Source: Eubacterium maltosivorans
Lineage (GTDB): Bacteria > Bacillota > Clostridia > Eubacteriales > Eubacteriaceae
Direction: 5' to 3'
DNA length: 64,000 nt
NCBI RefSeq assembly: GCF_002441855.2
Contig: NZ_CP029487.1
Coordinates: 3,646,349 to 3,710,348 of the forward strand
The notes beneath the pieces were generated by a model. It had not been told where the DNA came from and searched no databases. It was given only the letters and a program-made list of their open reading frames with translations. Below, piece after piece: positions 59,234 through 64,000 of this stretch. Positions within the stretch are counted from its first letter, which is position 1, and each line of letters starts with the position of its first letter. The position numbers and the translations under genes were made by a program.

Positions 59234-59998
59234 ATGAAAATTTGCGTATGCTTTAAAATTGTACCAGACCTCGATCAGGTTCTGGAGTCGGACTGGAAGG
59301 ATATTTCCAGAGGACTGGACACCAGCTATGTAAAGAAGATGATCAATTGCTTTGATGAGACGGCACTGGAAATGGCCCTGCGGCTGAAAGAGATGGCGGC
59401 AGATACCGGTGCGGAGTGCACTGCCGTGACCGTTGGCGGGGGTCTGGCAAGCCTGATGAAGGGCCTGTACGCTGTGGGCTATGACAGGGTGGTTAATATT
59501 CCGCTTGAGCACAGAGAATTCTGCCCTGAGACTGTGGCGGCACTGCTGGCTGATTTTATAAAAAGCGGAAATTTCGACCTGGTGCTTTTCGGCAAACAGG
59601 CCGGTATGGCCGACAGCGGCATGGTGCCGCCGCTGTCGGCTGAGCTGCTGGGGCTTCCCTTTGTCGAAGACACCGTAGCGGCATTGCTTGAAAGCGGACA
59701 GCTTATGCTCGAACATGAGACCCCGGAAGGGCTGGAAGCCCTCAAGCTCAAATGTCCGGTAGCAGCTTCGGTGGGTGACGCAGAGTACGCTTACCTGAGG
59801 GTGGCGACGCTGCGGGAGAAAATGGCCGCGTCCAAGCGGGATATCGAGGAGTGGCCTGCCTTGAAGACAGAAGACACAATTCTGCCTGATTTCAGCCGCG
59901 AGAGCAGTGTGGAGGAATGTGTCATGATCGAGGGAGAGAGCGGCGCTGCAAAGGCCGGCGTGGTGTATGAAAAATGGATTGAGGGGATGATATCATGA
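59234..59998 (+). CDS. etfB: Electron transfer flavoprotein beta subunit, divergent copy
   Basis: ATG 59234 is used (MKICVCFKIVPDLDQV) with AAAGGGG; the longer frame from 59165 is not coding-like. 254 residues. The fold landmarks are present (FDETALEMALRLKE, TVGGGLASLMKGLYAVGYDR). The nucleotide loop that normally reads DGDTAQVGP is FGKQAGMADSGMVPP here, lacking the DGDTAQ residues. The second cofactor (FAD or AMP) may therefore be bound differently. It pairs with the next gene, overlapping by 4 bases, and probably accepts electrons from the FAD oxidase at 57652. Confidence 0.82.
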   Translation: MKICVCFKIVPDLDQVLESDWKDISRGLDTSYVKKMINCFDETALEMALRLKEMAADTGAECTAVTVGGGLASLMKGLYAVGYDRVVNIPLEHREFCPETVAALLADFIKSGNFDLVLFGKQAGMADSGMVPPLSAELLGLPFVEDTVAALLESGQLMLEHETPEGLEALKLKCPVAASVGDAEYAYLRVATLREKMAASKRDIEEWPALKTEDTILPDFSRESSVEECVMIEGESGAAKAGVVYEKWIEGMIS

Positions 59999-60960
59999 AA
60001 GTAGTCTGTGTTTTTACAAGAGAAGATGATATCCTGAAAACAGCCGGACGCATAAATGCTTTTATCAGCGGTTTTGTGGCAAAAGGCGTTCAGAGAGAGG
60101 CCTGGTATCTGGGCGATGGGACAGAGGACGTGGCAGAGACGGCCTGCTGTGCGACGGGTATCAACCGCATGGTGCGTTGCCCGGTGGGCGGCGAGGCTCT
60201 GCCCGAAAATCTGTTGGACAGTCTGGAAGCCCTGTACCAGGAGCGAAAGCCTGAGCTCCTTTTCTTTACCGGGGAAGCTGGGGCGTTGGCAGTACGGTTG
60301 TCTCTCAGGATCGGTGGTGCTTGCCTGACCGGCTGCCGGGCCGTGGGCGAGGACGAGGATGGGTTCTGGGTCCGGCGCCAGGTTTACAATTCCCACGCCG
60401 ACGCAGTTTGCCGGCCTCAGGGGCGGCCGCTTGTATTGTCGGTTTCCAAGGCCGGGCCGGTATCGGAGAGCCCTGTTGGAGAGACAGAACAAGCTGCCAT
60501 TACAGAGGTGAGCCCTGTACTTAAGCACTACGGCTACTGCCTGGACCGGAAGCTCAAGGCCAGCAGGGAAAAGAACCCGCTGGAGGAGGCAAAGCTGGTG
60601 CTGGTGGGCGGCAGGGGACTTGGCTCCAGAGAAAACTATGAGCGGCTGAAGCAGCTGGCCCGGGCCTGGGGCGGCGCCTGCGGCTGCACCCGGGCAGCAG
60701 CCATCAACGGGTGGGCCGACGTGGCGGATATTATCGGCCAGTCCGGCCATGTGCTCAGGGCTGAGCTGTGCGTCACACTGGGCGTGTCGGGCGCGGCGCC
60801 CTTTATGGCAGGGGTCGAGAATGTAAAAGAACTGGTGGCGGTCAACAATGACCCTGACGCGCCGGTTTTTAAAGGCGCGAATTACGGAATTGTGGGCGAT
60901 GCCCTGGAGGTTTTAGAGGCCTGGGAAAAGCAGGCAGAGGAGCAGAGACATGAAAATTGA
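59995..60960 (+). CDS. etfA: Electron transfer flavoprotein alpha subunit, divergent copy
   Basis: 321 residues. N-terminal domain without an added ferredoxin module. The C-terminal FAD domain is recognisable: VLVGGRGLGSRENYERLKQL, GQSGHVLRAELCVTLGVSGA, and VAVNNDPDAPVFKGANYGIVGD. Key positions differ from the family: SRPxxD is TRAAAIN, GQTG is GQSG, and the SGAIQH stretch is SGAAPFM, losing the His near the flavin. The protein should still bind FAD, but its potential may be shifted. It overlaps the second FAD oxidase by 11 bases. Confidence 0.82.
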   Translation: MKVVCVFTREDDILKTAGRINAFISGFVAKGVQREAWYLGDGTEDVAETACCATGINRMVRCPVGGEALPENLLDSLEALYQERKPELLFFTGEAGALAVRLSLRIGGACLTGCRAVGEDEDGFWVRRQVYNSHADAVCRPQGRPLVLSVSKAGPVSESPVGETEQAAITEVSPVLKHYGYCLDRKLKASREKNPLEEAKLVLVGGRGLGSRENYERLKQLARAWGGACGCTRAAAINGWADVADIIGQSGHVLRAELCVTLGVSGAAPFMAGVENVKELVAVNNDPDAPVFKGANYGIVGDALEVLEAWEKQAEEQRHEN

Positions 60961-62386
60961 GGCGATGACAGAAAAATATGAGCGGTGGCTGGGGGACGAA
61001 TCCCGCATCCGCGGCAGAGCGGATGCGGTCTGCTTTCCCGGAAGCTTCGAGGAAGCCTGTGAGGCCGTAGACCATGCCCGGAGGAGCGGGCTGCGCGTTA
61101 CGCCTCAGGGCGCCCGTACCGGGCTGACTGGGGGAGCCGTGCCAGAGGGCGGACTGATTGTGGACTGCCAGGGCCTGAAGGGACTGGAGCTGAGAGAAGG
61201 GCCGGCCTTGTATGCTGAGGCAGGCGTCACGCTGGAGCAGCTCCATGCCTTTTTAAGGAAAGAGCCTTGGGTATTCCCGCCGAATCCCACCGAGGAGAGC
61301 GCAGCGCTGGGCGGACTGTTCGGCTGTAACGCCATGGGAATCGACGGACAGAAGACAGCGCCCTGGGTCAGAAAGCTCTGGTGGCTCACAGCCGCAGGCG
61401 CGGTATGGGAAATCAGCCGCGGCAGCTATATCTTTGATGACAGTGGCTGTGCTCTGCCGGAGGGCGGCCGCCTGAGCTGTGAGACCTTTGAAAGCTCCGG
61501 CGTGCTGGGCGGACTGGTGGCTGTCAGACAGATGGATCTGATCGATTTTCTGGCAGGGAGCGAGGGGCAGCTGGGCATGGCTTTGGCCTTTGAGCTGGAG
61601 CTTGCGAAAAAACCGGACTGCGCCTGGGGCGTGCTGTATTTTCTAAGCACAGATCAGGCGGCTATGGCGCTCTGCCGGGCAGTAGCGCAGACGGAGAACA
61701 GCGGCAGCGTGACAGTGATGGAATACTATGACAGGGCGGCCCTCAGCCTGCTCTCCGCCGGTCGTCAGAGCACTGCGGCGCTGCAGGAGCTTCCGGAGTT
61801 CCCCCAGGGCGCCTGCGCTGCGGTCTATATCGAGCTGGCCGGGGACGACCCTGACGTCCTGGAGGGCGCGCTGTTTGAGCAGCTGGATATTTTTGAGGGG
61901 CTGGGCGGCAGTGAGGAACAGACCTGGGCGGCCAGCGAGCGCTATGAGATTGACCGCCTCAGGAAACTGCGGCACGTGGTGCCAGAGCTGGCCAATGGGA
62001 AGATCGATTCTCTGAGCCAGGCTGTGCCCGGGCTTACCCGCCTGTCCTCGGACCTGAAAGGGCCGGCCGAAAAGGCAGGGGAGTATCTGGAAATGTACCG
62101 CGGGGGCATTGCCCAAAGGGGGGGGCATGCTGTGATATACGGCACGGCCGCACAGAACCGTTTCCATGTCAATTTTCTGCCAGAGACACTGGAGGAAAGA
62201 GCGGAATGCGAGGCGTTGATGGCAGAATGGGCAGCCCGGGCAGCTGCGGACAGCGGCCAGATTGTCACCGAAAACGGCGCGGGCCTGCTGAAGCGGGAGC
62301 TGGCCCTGCGCTTTGTACCAGAGGCGGTAAAGCGACAGATAAAGACAGTGAAGGAAGCGCTTGACCCAGAGGGAGTTTTTAAATGA
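60950..62386 (+). CDS. FAD-binding oxidoreductase, GlcD-like
   Basis: 478 residues of the FAD_binding_4 superfamily. FAD loop PQGARTGLTGGAVPEGG near 50, then PNPTEESAALGGLFGCNA and DFLAGSEGQLGM. The C-terminal catalytic motif GEHGxG of lactate and glycolate dehydrogenases reads TENGAGLLKREL, so the His is Asn. It is the second oxidase of the operon, translationally coupled to EtfA upstream and EtfB downstream. By analogy with lactate dehydrogenase/ETF complexes it may feed the second ETF. Substrate unknown; a hydroxy acid is one possibility. Confidence 0.78.
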   Translation: MKIEAMTEKYERWLGDESRIRGRADAVCFPGSFEEACEAVDHARRSGLRVTPQGARTGLTGGAVPEGGLIVDCQGLKGLELREGPALYAEAGVTLEQLHAFLRKEPWVFPPNPTEESAALGGLFGCNAMGIDGQKTAPWVRKLWWLTAAGAVWEISRGSYIFDDSGCALPEGGRLSCETFESSGVLGGLVAVRQMDLIDFLAGSEGQLGMALAFELELAKKPDCAWGVLYFLSTDQAAMALCRAVAQTENSGSVTVMEYYDRAALSLLSAGRQSTAALQELPEFPQGACAAVYIELAGDDPDVLEGALFEQLDIFEGLGGSEEQTWAASERYEIDRLRKLRHVVPELANGKIDSLSQAVPGLTRLSSDLKGPAEKAGEYLEMYRGGIAQRGGHAVIYGTAAQNRFHVNFLPETLEERAECEALMAEWAARAAADSGQIVTENGAGLLKRELALRFVPEAVKRQIKTVKEALDPEGVFK

Positions 62387-63174
62387 AAATAATCGTGTGT
62401 ATCAAGCAGGTTCCAGCCCTCTCAGAGGCCAGCATGGACAGAGAGAAGGGGGTGCTGGTGCGGACTGGCGAGAATAAGATCAATCCCTACGACCTGCCGG
62501 CCATCGAGACAGCTCTGCGGCTGAGAGAAGCCCTGGGCGGAGAGGTGACAGCGCTGACCATGGGGCCAGAGTCCGCTGAGCAGGCGCTGCGCACCGCTCT
62601 GGCCATGACTGCGGATCACGCCTGTCTCATGAGTGACCGCGCCTTTGCGGGAGCTGATGTGCTCATGACAGCCCGGACGCTGGCCCAGGGGATTAAGGCC
62701 CTGGGCGGGGCAGACCTGATCATCTGCGGGCAGCAGACCACCGATGGCGACACGGCCCAGGTACCCTTTTCGCTGGCGGAGCAGCTGAATATCCCGGTCA
62801 TTGGCTGGGTGCGCGAGATTGTGAGCGCTTCAGAGGATCGGCTGGAGGCCTGCCAGGAGCTGACCGGAAGGAGCTGCCAGGTGTCCGGTGGGCTGCCCCT
62901 GGTGCTGGCTGTCAACCCTACTATCTGTGAGGCGCGGATCCCAGGGCTGCGGGCTAAGCTGAAAGCAGGCAGGCAGGTGGTACAAAGGCTGGCTCTGAGC
63001 GATCTGGAACAGCAGGACAGTGAAACCTACGGCCTCTCAGGCTCACCCACCCGGGTGGTGCGCCTGTTTCAGCCGGAGACAACGGCCAAAAATCCGGTTC
63101 TGGAGCTGACATCCAGCCAGAGCGCAGCACTCTTGCTGGATGTGTGGAAAAGCGTGAAGGAGGCAGATGAGTGA
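62383..63174 (+). CDS. etfB: Electron transfer flavoprotein beta subunit, canonical type
   Basis: 263 residues. IVCIKQVPALSEASM at the N-terminus, NKINPYDLPAIETALRLRE and GQQTTDGDTAQVPFSLAEQ are intact EtfB motifs; the DGDTAQ loop binds the phosphates of the second flavin or AMP. The NPYDLPAIE motif is shared with bifurcating EtfB proteins of anaerobes. It overlaps the FAD oxidase stop by 4 bases and the alpha subunit start. It contrasts with the altered loop of the EtfB at 59234. Confidence 0.88.
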   Translation: MKIIVCIKQVPALSEASMDREKGVLVRTGENKINPYDLPAIETALRLREALGGEVTALTMGPESAEQALRTALAMTADHACLMSDRAFAGADVLMTARTLAQGIKALGGADLIICGQQTTDGDTAQVPFSLAEQLNIPVIGWVREIVSASEDRLEACQELTGRSCQVSGGLPLVLAVNPTICEARIPGLRAKLKAGRQVVQRLALSDLEQQDSETYGLSGSPTRVVRLFQPETTAKNPVLELTSSQSAALLLDVWKSVKEADE

Positions 63175-64000
63175 GGACAGCACTAATCTATTTACAGGAG
63201 AGCCCCGGCGGACTGCACCCCGTATGCGCGGAGCTGGCGGCAAAGGGCTTAGAGCTGGCAGATGATACCGCTGGTGTGCTTATCTGCGGGGGATTGACGC
63301 CGGAGCTTACAGCAGCGCTGCGAAGCAGCGGCCTGGGCCGGGTTTACCTATATACGATTCCAGCAGCTGGTGTGTTTCTGCAGGAGGCGCACAAGGCAGC
63401 GGTGACAGACTGTGTGCGGCGGCTGGAGCCTGAAATCCTGCTGTTCGGCGCAACGCTTGAAGGGCGTTCCCTTGCCCCCATGATTGGGGCAGCCTTTAAG
63501 ACAGGAGTGACGGCAGACTGCACAGAGCTCTCCCTCAACAGCGCGGGGCAGCTGGTTCAGACCCGTCCGGCCTTCGGCGGCCGAATCATGGCCAGTATTC
63601 TGACCAGAACCGCGCGCCCCCAGATCGCCACAGCACGCCAGGGCGTGTTCAAGGCACAGCCCAAAGCGGCCGGAGACTGTGAGATCATCCCCTGTGAGCT
63701 GCCCGGAGATATTCAGCCGCGGCTGCAGATTGAGGACGAGGGCGCCGCGCCGGCTGGGGAAAAGGGCAGGCGCCCAGTGGTGGTGGCTGTGGGCGGTGGC
63801 CTGAGGGACAAGGCTGACCTGGCGCTGTTTGAGAAGCTGGCCGAAAAGCTGGACGCGGATCTGATGTGCTCCCGGGTGCTGGTGGAGCGGGGCTTTCTGC
63901 CCCAGAGAAGACAGATCGGTCTCAGCGGCAACGCCATCTCGGCAGAACTGCTGCTGTGCTTTGGCATATCCGGCTCAGTCCAGTTTTTATCAGGCATTAA
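63171..64000 (+). CDS. etfA: Electron transfer flavoprotein alpha subunit, cut by the window end
   Basis: GTG 63171 lies 7 bases after AAGGAGG and overlaps the etfB stop. About 276 codons are visible. The sequence begins VRTALIYLQESPGGLHPVCA; PEILLFGATLEGRSLAPMIG and TRPAFGGRIMASILTRTARPQ are characteristic of EtfA; VVVAVGGGLRDKADL starts the FAD domain. The gene ends at the window edge within the domain (CFGISGSVQFLSGI). Here the SGSVQF stretch keeps the Gln but not the His of SGAxQH. It forms the second ETF with the gene at 62383. Confidence 0.88.
   Translation, partial: MRTALIYLQESPGGLHPVCAELAAKGLELADDTAGVLICGGLTPELTAALRSSGLGRVYLYTIPAAGVFLQEAHKAAVTDCVRRLEPEILLFGATLEGRSLAPMIGAAFKTGVTADCTELSLNSAGQLVQTRPAFGGRIMASILTRTARPQIATARQGVFKAQPKAAGDCEIIPCELPGDIQPRLQIEDEGAAPAGEKGRRPVVVAVGGGLRDKADLALFEKLAEKLDADLMCSRVLVERGFLPQRRQIGLSGNAISAELLLCFGISGSVQFLSGI

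Noticed and set aside
1-64000. CRISPR arrays, transposase genes, rRNA and tRNA genes
   Set aside because: No regularly spaced identical repeats, no transposase-like protein and no cloverleaf-like sequence with a CCA-type end were seen.

Overview
The window looks like chromosomal DNA of a butyrate-forming acetogen of the Eubacterium limosum / Acetobacterium type. This is an inference from content: an electron-bifurcating [FeFe] hydrogenase operon in the order hydC-hydE-hydD-hydB-hydA, a phosphotransbutyrylase, several EtfBA pairs, AddAB rather than RecBCD, and Firmicutes-type promoters and AGGAGG ribosome binding sites. No rRNA, tRNA, CRISPR array or transposase gene was seen.

Layout. 0.1-5.2 kb is a decaying phage- or plasmid-like block on the minus strand (M15 peptidase, DUF2922, DUF1659, a sigma factor broken by an in-frame TGA, a DnaD-like replication gene broken by a TGA and an ATT start, a KilA/BRO antirepressor). 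It is littered with long hairpin repeats built of degenerate 7-bp units. 5.4-8.3 kb holds two tandem HTH regulators with nearly identical DNA-binding ends, followed by a candidate structured RNA. 8.8-15.2 kb encodes two NPxT-type sortase-anchored surface proteins, one a 1728-residue leucine-rich-repeat protein. A frameshifted ComK-like gene and a lipoprotein follow. 16.4-20.2 kb is a GlpP-controlled glycerol operon (glpP, amidohydrolase, glpK) on the minus strand. 20.3-20.8 kb is a RelBE-like toxin-antitoxin pair. 20.9-27.9 kb is addB-addA. Then come a small methyltransferase, a ferredoxin-type aldo/keto reductase, ptb, and an SbcD/YhaN nuclease-ATPase pair.

34.8-43.2 kb is the hydrogenase region. 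A putative sensory operon (DRTGG, RsbW-like ATPase, HydS-like [FeFe] protein, DRTGG, PHP phosphoesterase) lies directly before a Rex-like site and the bifurcating hydrogenase hydC-E-D-B-A. After it come a HAD phosphatase, a wall-anchored 5'-nucleotidase, a thiSFGHE thiazole operon behind a short attenuator, a MATE exporter and an HD-domain protein.

52.5-64 kb is one long plus-strand operon that continues past the window end: FGGY kinase, BON-fused GlpA-like flavoprotein, NAD/FAD oxidoreductase, DUF1667 protein, an alkyl-DHAP-synthase-like FAD oxidase, EtfBA, a second FAD oxidase, and a second EtfBA. The likely theme is phosphorylation of a polyol and oxidation of its phosphate, with electrons passed to two different electron-transfer flavoproteins. 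This is the best candidate in the window for an undescribed system. Two families of intergenic hairpins (core GTATCG..CGATAC, and TAACGAAAAGTTA) recur between operons along the whole window.
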